This document shows positions 1 through 10,456 of a stretch of DNA of 64,000 nt, one piece after another; position 1 is the first letter of the stretch, and every line of letters begins with the position of its first letter. This stretch comes from Tridacna crocea (Eukaryota; Mollusca; Bivalvia; Cardiida; Cardiidae). The stretch lies in NCBI GenBank assembly GCA_943736015.1, contig OX031059.1, forward strand, positions 19,220,001 to 19,284,000. The letters are read 5' to 3'. The notes under the pieces are model-generated. The model did not search any database and was not told the origin of the DNA. It saw only the letters and a list, made by a program, of their open reading frames with translations. A program made the position numbers and the translations under genes.

Positions 1-251
1 CCTTTTTCCACCTAATGCTACTCATATAAGCAATCAACAAGAAAATGTTGATGCATAAAATCAATGGCCCCGCGAATCAGTTGTTTCTGAAAGAAGGCAC
101 ATTACAAAAATTGGTAAGACACTATCATAGCCATTGTTTGGCGAAAATTGACATAATTTCAATTGGAACTGTACAAAAGCAGTTGTCATTCGAGAAACAA
201 CAAAAGAAAATAGTATTAAAACTAGGTTCCAAATAACCAAATTGTCATTAA

Positions 252-398
252 AAACTGGGTATGAAATGATCAAAGTGGGTATGAAATGATCGAAGTTAGT
301 ACGAAATGACCAATGTAAAAAAAAGATTGATGGATACGAAATGACCAAAATAATACGAAATATCCGAGGTACGAAATGACCTAGTTATGAAATGACTT
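252..398 (+). repeat. Cluster of 'GGTACGAAATGACC'-type motifs
   Basis: About eight irregularly spaced variants of (G)TACGAAATGACC/TATGAAATGATC in one orientation. The flanking bases 1-670 show nothing else. Confidence 0.65.
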
Positions 399-673
399 GA
401 AGCCGAGCAAACAATATGGCTACCTCCAGGAGGTACTTTTCAAAACCAAGTTAAAATATAGTGCGACCGCTCAAGCGGCGCCATAATCACAGGTTAAAAA
501 CAATGATATGTCCAACACTCGATTTAATGTGTCATAAAAAGCCAAGAAATATCTGTGAAAACTATCGAAATCAAAATGTGACGGCATGATAACGGCAACT
601 CCACCTAATACGAGTTTAAGGGCCTCACATTATCGCGAAAACCCATGAAAATCAGTATTGTTCATGGAATGAA

Positions 674-1553
674 TTAACTCATATTTTAATTTTTAAAATA
701 AAAGCATTTGCAGACGACAAAATAAATGTGAATCAAAAATTTAAATTTGATTTAGAAAAAGTAGAAAACACTGTGGGAAAAGGAGAAAATGCTGGTAACC
801 AGCATTCTCTCCTTTACCTACTATATGTTTTCAAAGGCTTTCTTCCTCCACAGGAATCTGACATTCTATGACCAAAATAAATGATAAAACATGAAAAAAA
901 AGTCTTCCCTATATAATATAAACACAAGAAACGCAACGTCTCAATTGCTGGCGCTAGCACCCGACAGCCTTTCCCAACCAAAATCACCCACGAAACAAAC
1001 ATTGATCATAATCTCATTTAGCCTAGCGATAGACAAGACAATAATGTACCTGCGACATCCGGCGATACCTCAGTAAACACCTTTCAACCAGAGATATCCG
1101 TCATGTTTTACAGCTCTATCAGGACATTTTGATTTATCCGGCAAGCCATTCGCCGACGTCACAGAAAGTAGCAGGTAGCGTATTTTCGCATTACTTATTA
1201 CTATTAGTTTTTTCGTTCTTAAGATACTTATGGACATCACATGATACTAAAGATTTCTCTGGTTGAAAGGTGTCTACTAAGGTACGGCCGGATGTCGCAG
1301 GTACATGTACATTATTGTCTTGTCCACCGTAAGGCTAAATGAGATTATGATCAAAGTTTGTTTCGTGGGTGATTTTGGTTGGGAAAGGCTGTCGGGTGCT
1401 AGCGCCAGCAATTGAGACGTTGTGTTCCTTGTGTTTATATTATATAGGGGAGATTTTTTTTTTCATGTTTTATCATTTATTTTGGTTATAGAATGTCAAA
1501 TTCCTGTGCTTCCTCAGCCTCAGGGTCATTATAAGTCGAGAATGTATGGTTAA
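674..1553 (+). mobile_element. TTAA MITE copy interrupted by a 660-bp foldback element
   Basis: Left part 674-848 and right part 1509-1553 together make one MITE of the abundant TTAA family. The break falls in 'GGCTTTCTTCCTC|' and is filled by the element at 849-1508. Confidence 0.75.
849..1508. mobile_element. Foldback element, 7-bp target duplication, copy 1
   Basis: Ends CACAGGAATCTGACATTCTA and its inverse; long inverted arms (~230 bp) face each other. It is flanked by CTTCCTC on both sides (842-848 and 1509-1515). No coding capacity seen. A second copy is at 29634-32005. Confidence 0.85.
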
Positions 1554-1835
1554 GACCCAAAAATTAAAATTTGGTTTGGGCAGGGTAGAAAACATTGTGA
1601 GAAAAGAAGCATTTTCTGCTTTTTTCCACAGTTTTTTCTGCCCTAAAACAGATATAACAGATTTCATAGTTTTAGATGTATTTGTTGACAATCTGATAAC
1701 AGATTTCATAGTTTTAGATGTATTTGTTGACAATCTGATAACAGATTTCATAGTTTTAGATGTAAATTTGTTGACAATCTGAAAATGCTTTCAGTTTGAC
1801 CAAGTCTTAAATTTTGTTGTCTGGTAATTGCTTAA
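1550..1835. mobile_element. TTAA MITE copy with internal tandem triplication
   Basis: Both halves carry the same MITE arm. It shares TTAA with the previous copy at its left end and with the next copy at its right end. Its right half is expanded by three copies of a 42-bp unit. Confidence 0.7.
1654..1781 (+). repeat. 42-bp tandem repeat, three units
   Basis: Units start at 1654, 1696 and 1738 (ATAACAGATTTCATAGTTTT...). The first two are identical; the third has a 2-bp insertion. Confidence 0.9.
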
Positions 1836-2058
1836 CTCTTTACCAAACAACAAAATTTTGGACTTGCCCATATTCAAAGCGTTTGCAGATGACATAATAA
1901 ATGTGACTAAAGAATTGAAATTTGTTTTAGGAAGGAAGAAAACATCGTGGGAAAAGGAGAAAATGCTGGTTACCAGCATTTTCTCCTTTTCCCACAAAGT
2001 TTTCAAAAGGCTTCTTGCGAAGGGTCATTAAAGTCGGGATTGTGTGGTAAAGAGTTAA
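1832..2058 (+). mobile_element. TTAA MITE, full copy
   Basis: TTAACTCTTTACC ... GGTAAAGAGTTAA with an intact central palindrome. It lies just upstream of the RPUSD1 coding start. Confidence 0.85.
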
Positions 2059-2127
2059 CCTTATTATAATGGGAAAAGCTGGGAAAAGTCAAGCTCCCAG
2101 TAATTTTTAGCGTTTGCCTTTTTTCAG

Positions 2128-2204
2128 ATGTCTTTGTGACTAGATATACACGTACATGCCACACAGCACCAGGTCCTTGAACTCTTTATAATACTGCTAT
2201 TGAA
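2128..2204 (+). other. RPUSD1: Probable 5' UTR part of RPUSD1 exon
   Basis: A pyrimidine tract ending in AG (2113-2127, 'tttgccttttttcag') is a good splice acceptor, so the coding start probably sits in a second exon, with an untranslated first exon further upstream. This is inference; no first exon was identified. Confidence 0.4.
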
Positions 2205-2443
2205 ATGCTTGGGAAATCAAGAAAGCAGCTTCAGAGCTCCAGGGAAGTGAGAATATCAACCGAGGAAAGATACAGAAATAGAAATCAGCCAGAGGTTCTA
2301 TATCAGAGTGACAATTATGTTGTTTTAAATAAAGGATATGACATCAAGGTGAATAGTGATGACCCAGATGAGATGACAGTGGAGCAACAGTTATATTGCT
2401 TATTCCCCCAACATGCAAGTTCGGAATTGGCCCATGGGTACAG
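2205..2443 (+). CDS. RPUSD1: RPUSD1 coding exon 1
   Basis: Encodes residues 1-79 plus two bases of codon 80. It contains 'EVLYQSDNYVVLNKGYDIKVNSD', the usual 'I-Y-x-D-x-x-V-V-N-K' start of the RluA fold. The donor is CAG|gtaaga. Confidence 0.85.
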
Positions 2444-5400
2444 GTAAGATATATAGGATCTGACATGAGTTGGCTTTTGAGATAAGATTTTATTAACCCA
2501 TTACCACACAATCCCTACTTTTGACGCCCCTGAGAAAGAAACCTTTTGAAAACACTGTAGGAAAAGGAGAAAATGCTGGTAACCAGCATTTTCTCCTTTT
2601 CCACAGTATTTTCTACCCTTCCCAGAACCGAATTTCAATGTTTCAGTCACCTTTGATTTTTCGTCTGCAAATGCTTTCAATTTGAACCAGTCTAAAATTT
2701 TGTCGTGTGGTAATGAGTTAAACGAGTCTAGGGAAATATTATTAAGTGATGAGCCTTTGGCAAACTTAATAACATTTTCCTTGACAAGTTTAATAAAATT
2801 TTATGTCGAACGCCCATGAATGTCACATTCTTTTTATCACATAACGATATTTCACAAAATGTAGACCGGATGATGAAAAAACATCCATAAATGCATCACC
2901 TGCATCAACTTGTTTGAAATGCGTACAAAATGACTTCAAAAATGACGTCACACAAATGTGATATCAAACGTGTGTAAGATAAGACAATTTAATATGGATA
3001 TATAACACTGAAAACAAGGGAGGTTATGTGATACATGTATATTATTATTCCCCATCAAAGGCAGAGGGATATAGTTTCAGCGTTGTCCTTCTGTCCATCT
3101 GTCTGGCCTGCTATGTGTCAGTCTAGGGCAATATCTCCAATATCATTGGACTGAATTCAGTATAACTTTGTACATGTATACGATGACTTATTCCTGACAT
3201 GAATTTTTTTTGTTTTCCTGATTTGATGCACTGGCTGACTTGGAGCAATTTTGAGTTATGCAGTCCCATAAATGCTTGAAAAGGTCTTTTTCGCTAGGGG
3301 ATATCATTTCAATGTAATTGCTTTGTCATATATGCTATAGTCAAGAAAACTTATAAAGTTCATAAAGTTTATCGAGGCCTGATGATCGAGGCCTGATGTA
3401 CAATTCTGTGCATAAGCTAATAAAGCTTCTAACTGGCCCATGTATGATTCGTTTTACCAGTTTAGAGAACCAAATAAATCCATCAGAATTCTTTTAGCTA
3501 GAAAAATGAATAAATAAATTTTAAGCCTGCTTTTGACTATAAATTAACTCTTTACTACACGAAAAATTTTTACACTGGTCCAAATTGAAAACAGTTGCAG
3601 ACGACAAAATAGAGGTGACTGAAAAATTAAAATTTGGTTTGGGAAGGGTAAAAAACACAGTAATAAAAAGGAGAAAATGCTGGTTACCAGCATTTTCTCC
3701 TTTTCCCACATTGTTTTCAAAAGGCTGCTTTCTCGGGGTCGTTAAAAGTTGGGATTGTGTGGTAAAGAGTTAAATGTTTCAGCCAATTGGACATTTTGAA
3801 TCAAAGAAAGAATTTTATTATATAACCTCCCTTGCTTATGTAATATACCCATCACAAATTTTCTTATATATTTACATGTTCAATATATTTGTTTGTTTGT
3901 CATAGAAGTGAATGGCTTTTGCAGATATTATTGTGCATGCACCTATCTTGGTGGTTTGCATCTTCTGATCTTAAATTTGGGAGATATTGTTATGTGACAA
4001 AAAGAATCTGACATTCATCGGTATTTGAGATGAAATTTTATTAAACTCGTCAAGAAAAGATGTTATTAAGCTTCCAAAGGCTGGCTTCAGCCTTCTCCAA
4101 ACAATCCTTGGTTTTCACGACTCTAAAAAAGAAACCTTTTGAAAACATCGTGGGAAAAGGAGAAAATGCTGGTAACCAGTATATTCTCCTTTCCTCACAA
4201 TGTTTTCTACCCTCCCAGAATAATTTTCAATTTTTGAGTCGCGTTAATTTTGTCGTCTGCAGGTGCTTTTAATTTGGACCAGTCTAATATTTTGTTGTAA
4301 CTTGTTGGTAAAGAGTTGATAACGTTTTCCCTAGATGGGTTGAAAGAAATTTTATCTCCAGCACAAACTCATGTCAGATCATGTTTTGTATTCAGGTGGT
4401 CGGTATCCACTATGCCATAAAAGTATCTTAGTTTGGAACCGAGCTTGAAGGGCAATTTCAAACATTTTTGAAATGTAACAGTGGTGAATATCTTCCTCAT
4501 ACTTGACCAGGGCCCATATTCACCAACCGTTCTTGAGAATATTCTTAGTCTTATTCTCCAAAGAATTCTAGATTGGTAAGTAACACAACTTCTGATTGGC
4601 TAAACCGAATGGTTTAGCCAATCAGAAGTTGTGTTACTTACAAATGCAGAAAATTCTGGAGAATAAGACAAAGAACGTTCTTAAGAATGGTTGGTGAATA
4701 CGGGCCCTGGTTTTCACCAGTGCTAGGCTGGGGCTCTGTTATTTCTTGCCCACGGATATTTTCATGAAAGCGGCAGTGTTTCAGACATGGATTGACCCTT
4801 GGACTGTTTGGTTGTGAACTACTTCACTGTTGAGCAATACAGGTTTGATCCTGTCAGTAGGTTCTATGAATTTGGTAAAATTCTCCCTGAAATAGAAAGC
4901 GTTTGATTTTTATTGAGGGGACATGAGATAATGTTTGCAATTATGATAATGTTTCTTACTTTACCCACAGTGTTTTCTTTCTTTTCAATGGCAAATAGCA
5001 CAAGTTGAGTCACATTTGATTTGTCCTCAGACCTCTGCAAAAATGCTTTCAATGATGGACGCTAACAAATCAAAATATGTATGTCTGTCTAAATTACATC
5101 TAAAATCTTGTTTAAAGTTAACCCTCTGTTGACCGACAATCTTTTTAACTACAAACTTTTTGACTTTACTAAATTGAAAAATTTGCAGATGACTTAAGAA
5201 ATGTAGCTCAAAAATTGAAACTTGTTTTTGGAAGGACAGAAAAGATTATGAGAAAAGGAGAAAATGCCGTTTTCTTGCATTTTCTTCTTTTCCCAGAATG
5301 TTTTCAAAAGCCTTCTTCCCTAGTGTAGTTAAAAGTCAGATTATGTGGTAAAGTGGTAAACTCAGGTGTGCAATTTTAGATATTTCTGTAATATTCCCTT

Positions 5401-8400
5401 CTGTTTTGTTTGCCAGGCCTTGGTATATTAGATGATAGGTCACAGGATTTGATAACAGAGGGATGACTGGTTTGATTTCTGGCTCAGCCAAGATCTTTCT
5501 TGGGATGATTGGTAGTCATTGCAACAGAATTCATTTCTCACTCTCAGGGCTGACCATAGTTTCAAGGACTTTTGTTTCAATAATGGTTGTTTGAGAAAGC
5601 AGTCAGTGGCTTGGAAAGAATATTGTGCAGAGTAATTGTAAAAAAGCCACATGGAAAGCATGAATAGGTGAACTGGTCATTGTGGTATACATGAAACTGT
5701 AATATTATTGAATATGGCATTGAACACCATACAATTAATCAGTTAATCAGTTGTATTTCTGTTGTTGTTTTTCCACAGGTTTGTACACAGACTTGACTAT
5801 GCAACCAGTGGTGCTTTGTGTATAGCTTTCAATAGGAAAGCTGCCCGCATTTTAAGCCGTCACTTCAAACAGGAAAAGGTTTTGAAATATTACCTGGCTT
5901 TGGTAAGTCATTTCTATGCCTATTTACATGTAAGATAAAAAAAAAAAATCATGTAGAGTTTCCATCTGAGCTGCAGTATATAATTTCAAACTATTTTAAA
6001 CAGTATACATGTAGTTGTTGTGAAAAATCTTTGACATTTTGCAATATCTCTGCTACTACTTAACCTTTTACCACATACTGACAACTTCAAATGACCCTGG
6101 TGTCTGTGGTCATGAGGTAGGGTGTCCGCCTCAAAACCTAAAATTCCTGAGTTTGATACCTGGGATTTTTCATTGGTCCACACATTCGGTGCGAGTACTG
6201 GTGTAGTTCCCAGGAAGCAGAATTGAGAGAGATTAGTATAATATGTAAGAACTTGTTTCTCAATCAATGTAAATTAAATATGTTTAAATTAAACAACCCT
6301 GAGGAAAAAGCCTTTTGAAAGCATTGTGTGAAAAGGGAAAAAATGCTGGTAACCAGCATTTTCTCCTTTTTCCACAAAGTTTTCTGCCCTATCAAGGTAA
6401 AATAGCACAATTTAAGCCACTTTGATATTGTTGTCTGATGTCTGCAAATGCTTTCAATTTGGATTGGTCAGAAATTTTGCTTGGCGGTAAAGGGTTAAGC
6501 TATTTACTTATATTTAGACCTACCAGATGGGGAACTTAAACATCAAGGCTGGCTACTATCAAAGTATTTTTGACAAAGTTATGCCCCTATTACAGCTTAA
6601 AATCAAACACTTGCTGATGAGCATTGGCAGTGCTTTCGTTTTCTTTCAAACAATTGAAATAAAGTGTTAATTACTTCTGATTTATCCCTTTACCACACAG
6701 CAAACTTTTAGACCTATCCAAATAGAAAACATTTGCAGATGACAAATTTAAGGTGACCCAAATAATGCAATTTTTGTTTGATGGGGTAAGAAACATTGTG
6801 GGAAAAGGAGAAAATGCTGGTTATCTTTCCCAGGGTCATTATAAGTTGTCATTGTGTAGTAAAGGGTTAATGATACATCTGTATAGCCAGAAAGAAAAAA
6901 AGCTGTAAAAAGTTTTATGGGTTGTAGAATGGTTTAAAGTTTTTTCATCTGTGTAAACATGGATAACTACCACCAGTAATATAATTATGTAGTGTATGTG
7001 ATAAATACATTATATATTGGGTAAGAACAACATTGTAAATCTTCTATTCAACTCTTTACCAAATGACAGAATTTTAGACTGGTCCAAATTGAAAGCACTT
7101 GCAGACCACAAATTAAACATAACTCAAATATCGAAATTTATTTCCAGCCGTGTACAAAACATTGAGGGAAAAGGAGAAGATGCTGGTTACCAGCAATTTC
7201 TCGTATTCCCGCTATATTTTCAATAGTTTCTATCGCGGGGTCGTAAAAACCAGGGATTGCTTGGTAAAAGGTTAAAACACAAAAAATCACAACAGTGATT
7301 TCCTTAATGTGGCCCAAAGATATTAAAAATTCATTTTCTATTGGTCATTTTGTATTTGCTATAATCTATGCAAACCTGCAAACGCTAGGTGCAGCCTTTG
7401 GCATGAAGATATATGATTATGATTATGAAAGAGGTTAAAAACTGGCTAAAACGAGGATAGATATCTTTAGGCGAGAGTTTGTACAATTCAGATTATGAAA
7501 ATATGGGTTCCCTAATCATAAGGGCCAGCATGCTATTTGAACACTTAATCCTTTAACGCACATTGCCAACTTTTATTAACCCCAGGATAAAAGCCTTAAT
7601 AAAAAGAAGAAATTACTGGTAACCAGCACTTTCTCCTTTTCCCACAATGTTTTCAACCCTATCAGAGAACATTTGCCCCATTTAAGCCACATTGAAGTTG
7701 TCGTTTGCAAATGCTTTTAATCTAGAAAAATCTACAATTTTGTTGTCTGATGAAGAGTTGATAGTGTCACACGGTAAAAATGGACAGTTATGTAATAGAA
7801 CTTTTTCATATGGTAAACAGTAAAGTCAGTTTTTCTTACAGTTGCATTTCTTGCATGTCACAGGTAAGAGGTCATGTGAAGGACGATGCTGTTTATGTAG
7901 ATGTACCAACAGGGAGACTTAAAGACCCAGATAACCCCACCTGGTACAGATACTGCACTGTGCATGATGCTAGGTGTGAGAACCCTCAGACCACTTACAC
8001 ATTGCTGATCCCTTTAGAAAGAGGTCAATATGATGGTGAGCCAGCTTCTAAGATATTACTGAGGCCATTGTCAGGTAAGTAAAGTATAACAAGAATCAGG
8101 GTCATATTTGGCAACCATTCTCAATTGCAGTCTTAGTCTAATGCTAGATTAGAAAATAACACGACTTTTGAATGGCTGAACAATTTGGTGTACCCAATCA
8201 GCAGTTATGTTACTTTCAAGTCTAGAAAATTCTTAAGAATAGTTGGTAATTACAGACCCAGAAATATCCTCTGGGAAAAGCTTTTTAGCTCCACTGGCTA
8301 AAGGCCAGCGGGCTTATGTCATGGCCTCTGGTGTCCGTCGTCCATCTGTCTGTGTGTTGACTTTTATTTTAAACATCTTCTTCTCTGAAACTATCAATCC

Positions 8401-9561
8401 AATTTTGATCAAACTTCACAGAAATGATCCTGCCATGGTCCTCTTCAGAATTCCCTGAAAGAATTTTTTTTTTTTTCTTTCAAAACTTTGGTTGCCATGC
8501 CAACAAAACTGAAAAATATCAAATTTTTTAAAAAAGACCTTTTAATACTTTACCAAAATTGTAGACTCATCAAAATTGAAAGCTTTTGCAAACAGCACAA
8601 ATGACAATACAGTGACTAGTTACTGGAGAAAATGATGTTTACCAGCCGGTATAAAACTTGAGCTATGCTCTGTGAAAAGGGAGCTTAGTGCATTTGCAAA
8701 AAGTGTTGACACAGGTCAGTCTGTGCATTCGGCTCAAGCAAACCTTGAATGATCATTTTTGCAATCTGTCAATTCCTTGCTTGTCAAAGGACATTCTACC
8801 TCATAATTCAGTCAGTTGTTACACAAAGTTGACTTTATGGATCCGTAAGTATGTGTTGCCTTGCTTAGTTTGATGCATCATGAGGATGCATCAAGCCTCC
8901 TTTTGCCAGAACATGTCGTTTAGACTTTTACCAAATGACAAAATTTTAGACTTTCCTTAATTGAAAGCATTAATTTTGCAGACAACAGCCATTTGAAAAC
9001 ATTGTGGGAAAAGGAGAAAATGCTGGTAACCAGCATTTTCTCCTTTTTCCACAATGTTTTCTACCCTATCATAAAAAATTTGCACCATTTGAGCCTCACT
9101 GAAATTGTCATCTCCAAGTGATTTTGATTTGGACAAGACTAAAATTTGTTATGTGGTAAGCAGTTAAATAATGTTTATTTTGTTGCCTGCAAATGCTCTC
9201 ATTTTTTTCCAAATTTTTTTCATTTGGTTAAAAGTTGACCAACAGACACCAAAAGTTTTCTCTGTCCACAGGCAGAAGTCATCAGTTAAGAGTGCATTGT
9301 GACCATGTGGGACACAGAATTATTGGTGATTTTACATACAGCCTGCGCCAGGACACTGCCCCAGAGAGGATGATGCTACATGCGCTTAGTTTAAAAGCAG
9401 CCATGATGACGGAAACCATTGACGTTATAACTTCAGATCCTTTTACAAATGAAGTGTTGCCAAACTGGTCAGTTCATGAAAAAATAAGAGATATTAGTGA
9501 AGCAAAGGAATTGGCACAAAAGTTTGATCCTTTCAATTCTGAAGACTGTGTTAAAACATGA
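2205..9561 (+). CDS. RPUSD1: RPUSD1-like RNA pseudouridine synthase (4 coding exons, 287 aa)
   Basis: Predicted to isomerise uridine to pseudouridine in RNA (RluA/TruC-like family). Coding exons are 2205-2443, 5779-5902, 7864-8074 and 9272-9561; they sum to 864 nt and keep frame across three GT-AG introns. The RLU signature HRLDYATSG is at residues 83-91, with D86 the expected catalytic aspartate; HQLRVHC in exon 4 is the second conserved RluA motif. The order 'ALVRGH', 'CENP', 'SKILLRPLSGR', 'HQLRVHC', 'GHRIIGDFTY', 'MMLHA' matches vertebrate RPUSD1. The start at 2205 is supported by an in-frame TGA eight codons upstream (2178-2180). It lacks the Pro-rich tail of the human protein, ending at 'SEDCVKT'. 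The N-terminal ~30 residues (basic, Arg-rich) are not conserved, and I see no clear targeting signal. Introns are full of MITEs, none of which hits coding sequence. Confidence 0.9.
2493..2721 (-). mobile_element. TTAA MITE, full copy (reverse)
   Basis: Starts TTAACCCATTACC and ends GGTAATGAGTTAA. It lies in RPUSD1 intron 1, 50 bases after the donor. Confidence 0.85.
2722..3543. other. RPUSD1 intron 1, unassigned
   Basis: AT-rich intronic sequence. No gene, tandem array or clear mobile-element end seen. Confidence 0.5.
3544..3773 (+). mobile_element. TTAA MITE, full copy
   Basis: Clear ends and central palindrome; in RPUSD1 intron 1. Confidence 0.85.
4090..4321 (-). mobile_element. TTAA MITE, full-length but diverged ends
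   Basis: The internal palindrome is imperfect (GGTAACCAGTATATTCTCC). The right end is GGTAAAGAGTTGATAA. Confidence 0.7.
4507..4710. mobile_element. 204-bp palindromic MITE (CCAGGGCCC ends)
   Basis: Both halves are inverse copies: CCAGGGCCCATATTCACCAAC opens it and its complement closes it; the centre is an inverted pair around GGTTTAGCCAATCAGAAG. Related copies are at 8095-8263 and, split, around 56333-56690. Confidence 0.85.
4955..5062 (-). mobile_element. TTAA MITE fragment, degenerate
   Basis: The right half only is recognisable (CACAGTGTTTTCT ... TGCTTTCAATGATGGAC). Confidence 0.45.
5145..5360 (+). mobile_element. TTAA MITE, diverged copy
   Basis: The central palindrome has mutated (GAAAATGCCGTTTTCTTGCA). 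The ends have lost TTAA. Confidence 0.6.
5420..5740 (+). mobile_element. tRNA-derived SINE, old copy
   Basis: Shares its body with the SINE at 46167-46450 (GAAAGCAGTCAGTGGCTTGG, TTGTGCAGA, GGAAAGCATG, CATACAAT). The head has a weak B-box (GGTTTGATTTC). Confidence 0.6.
5779..5902 (+). CDS. RPUSD1: RPUSD1 coding exon 2 (catalytic motif)
   Basis: The acceptor is ttccacag|G and the donor TTG|gtaagt. It encodes RFVHRLDYATSGALCIAFN... to YYLAL, including the catalytic Asp (D86). The codon for R80 is completed across the junction (AG + G). Confidence 0.9.
6060..6498 (-). mobile_element. TTAA MITE split by a SINE
   Basis: The left end (6060-6100) and the rest (6286-6498) form one reverse MITE. The gap holds a tRNA-like sequence, and 'ACCCTG' occurs at both borders. 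Confidence 0.7.
6101..6285 (+). mobile_element. tRNA-derived SINE inserted in a MITE
   Basis: A-box-like GGTCATGAGGTAGGG and B-box-like GAGTTTGATACC, about 40 bases apart, head a non-coding body. The flanking ACCCTG looks like a short target duplication. Confidence 0.55.
6682..6870 (+). mobile_element. TTAA MITE with deleted half-palindrome
   Basis: Runs from left arm to GAAAATGCTGGTT and then jumps to the right end; about 40 bp including the second palindrome arm are missing. Confidence 0.75.
7047..7275 (+). mobile_element. TTAA MITE, diverged full copy
   Basis: Complete structure; the left end is degraded to TTCAACTCTTTACC. Confidence 0.7.
7545..7761 (-). mobile_element. TTAA MITE, diverged copy
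   Basis: Reverse copy with a small deletion in the left arm and altered ends; it lies about 100 bases before RPUSD1 exon 3. Confidence 0.65.
7864..8074 (+). CDS. RPUSD1: RPUSD1 coding exon 3
   Basis: The acceptor is tgtcacag|GTA and the donor TCAG|gtaagt. It starts VRGHVKDDAVYVD, directly continuing the 'YLAL' of exon 2, and ends LLRPLSG. An upstream AG at 7840-7841 is a less likely alternative because it would insert extra residues before VRGH. Confidence 0.88.
8095..8263. mobile_element. Palindromic MITE related to 4507-4710, diverged
   Basis: CAGGGTCATATTTGGCAACC ... TTAAGAATAGTTGGTAATTAC, with the same CTTAAG near its right arm. Begins 20 bases after the RPUSD1 exon 3 donor. Confidence 0.65.
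8285..8530 (+). mobile_element. Truncated Helitron-like head (CTCCACTGGC type)
   Basis: TTTTTAGCTCCACTGGCTAA then a GTCCGTCGTCC-type stretch and one partial repeat unit; no tail. Confidence 0.6.
8546..8656 (+). mobile_element. TTAA MITE fragment
   Basis: Left arm and part of the centre (GGAGAAAATGATGTTTACCAG) only. Confidence 0.5.
8919..9167. mobile_element. TTAA MITE with the same arm at both ends
   Basis: The left end reads CAAAATTTTAGACTTTCC and the right end its inverse, GGACAAGACTAAAATTTG, so this copy is nearly palindromic along its length. Confidence 0.65.
9180..9238 (-). mobile_element. TTAA MITE end fragment
   Basis: TGTTGCCTGCAAATGCTCTC ... ATTTGGTTAAAAG, directly upstream of RPUSD1 exon 4. 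Confidence 0.4.
9272..9561 (+). CDS. RPUSD1: RPUSD1 terminal coding exon 4
   Basis: The acceptor is tctgtccacag|GC; G + GC restores Gly, followed by RSHQLRVHC. The reading frame ends at TGA 9559-9561. The tail after 'NWSVHEKI' is charged and not recognisable. Confidence 0.88.
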
Positions 9562-9619
9562 TAGAAAAAAAAATAGTTTTTTTAGAAGCCAATTTTTTAA
9601 TTATTTCATTATGGCTAGT

Positions 9620-9790
9620 GCACCTGTCCAATCCTATCTGGTATTTGTGGGAGACAGAAGTATAAAGGTGTAGTGTCAGCTTGTTGCATCAAAGGTTACA
9701 GGTTGAAATTCCCATGATCAGCAGGGCCAACTATTGGAATTTTGGCTCATTTAATAGGAAGCAAATCATCAAAAGTGATTGAACTAAGTG
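9620..9790 (+). mobile_element. Possible SINE remnant downstream of RPUSD1
   Basis: GTGTAGTGTCAGCTTGTTGC and B-box-like GGTTGAAATTCCC about 30 bases later; no clear tail. Confidence 0.3.
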
Positions 9791-9794
9791 ATTA

Positions 9795-10000
9795 AACCCT
9801 TAACTACGCAGTCCCAAGTTTTAACATCCATGAAAATGGAACTTTTGAAAACTTTATGGGAAAAAGAGAACGTGCAGATTACTAGCATTTTCTCCTTTTC
9901 CCACAATGTATTCTACACTGTCCAGATTTGACTATTTCAGTGAGACATAAATTGTTGTCTGCAAAAACTTTCAAGTTGCATTAGTGTAAAACATGGAGGA
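9795..10000 (-). mobile_element. TTAA MITE, diverged copy
   Basis: Left end TTAACTACGCAGTCCC; the right end is degraded. It is followed by ~60 bases resembling another MITE centre. Confidence 0.55.
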
Positions 10001-10456
10001 AAAAGGATCCATCATTTTCTTCTATTCCCATAGATTTTCACCTTTGGCTGAGAGTCTAAAATAGTTTTATTATGCTCCCCGAAGGGCGAGCATATAGTCG
10101 CCGCTTCGTCTGTCTAGCCGTCTGTCCGTCCTTCCATCCGTCCGAAGCCATTTCTCCATAACCCTGGACCAAATTGGATAAAACTTAACATATTAACTCC
10201 TTAGGGTAAGGCACCGACATTTCTCTCACGCTTTTTCCATTTGACGCCATGTCGTGGAAAAAAGGGGCTTAATGCAAAATTGCATTTTTTACTAATATCT
10301 CATTCAGTTTTTGTCAAAATTTCATGAAACTTCATGGTTACATTGCTTACGGAAAGATTCAGCATGTGCTCTTGCTATTTTTAATCTAGGCATTTTTTAA
10401 GTCGACGTTCTGTCACGGAAAAAGGAGGTTTCTTGCAAAATTCCAATTTTTCTTAA

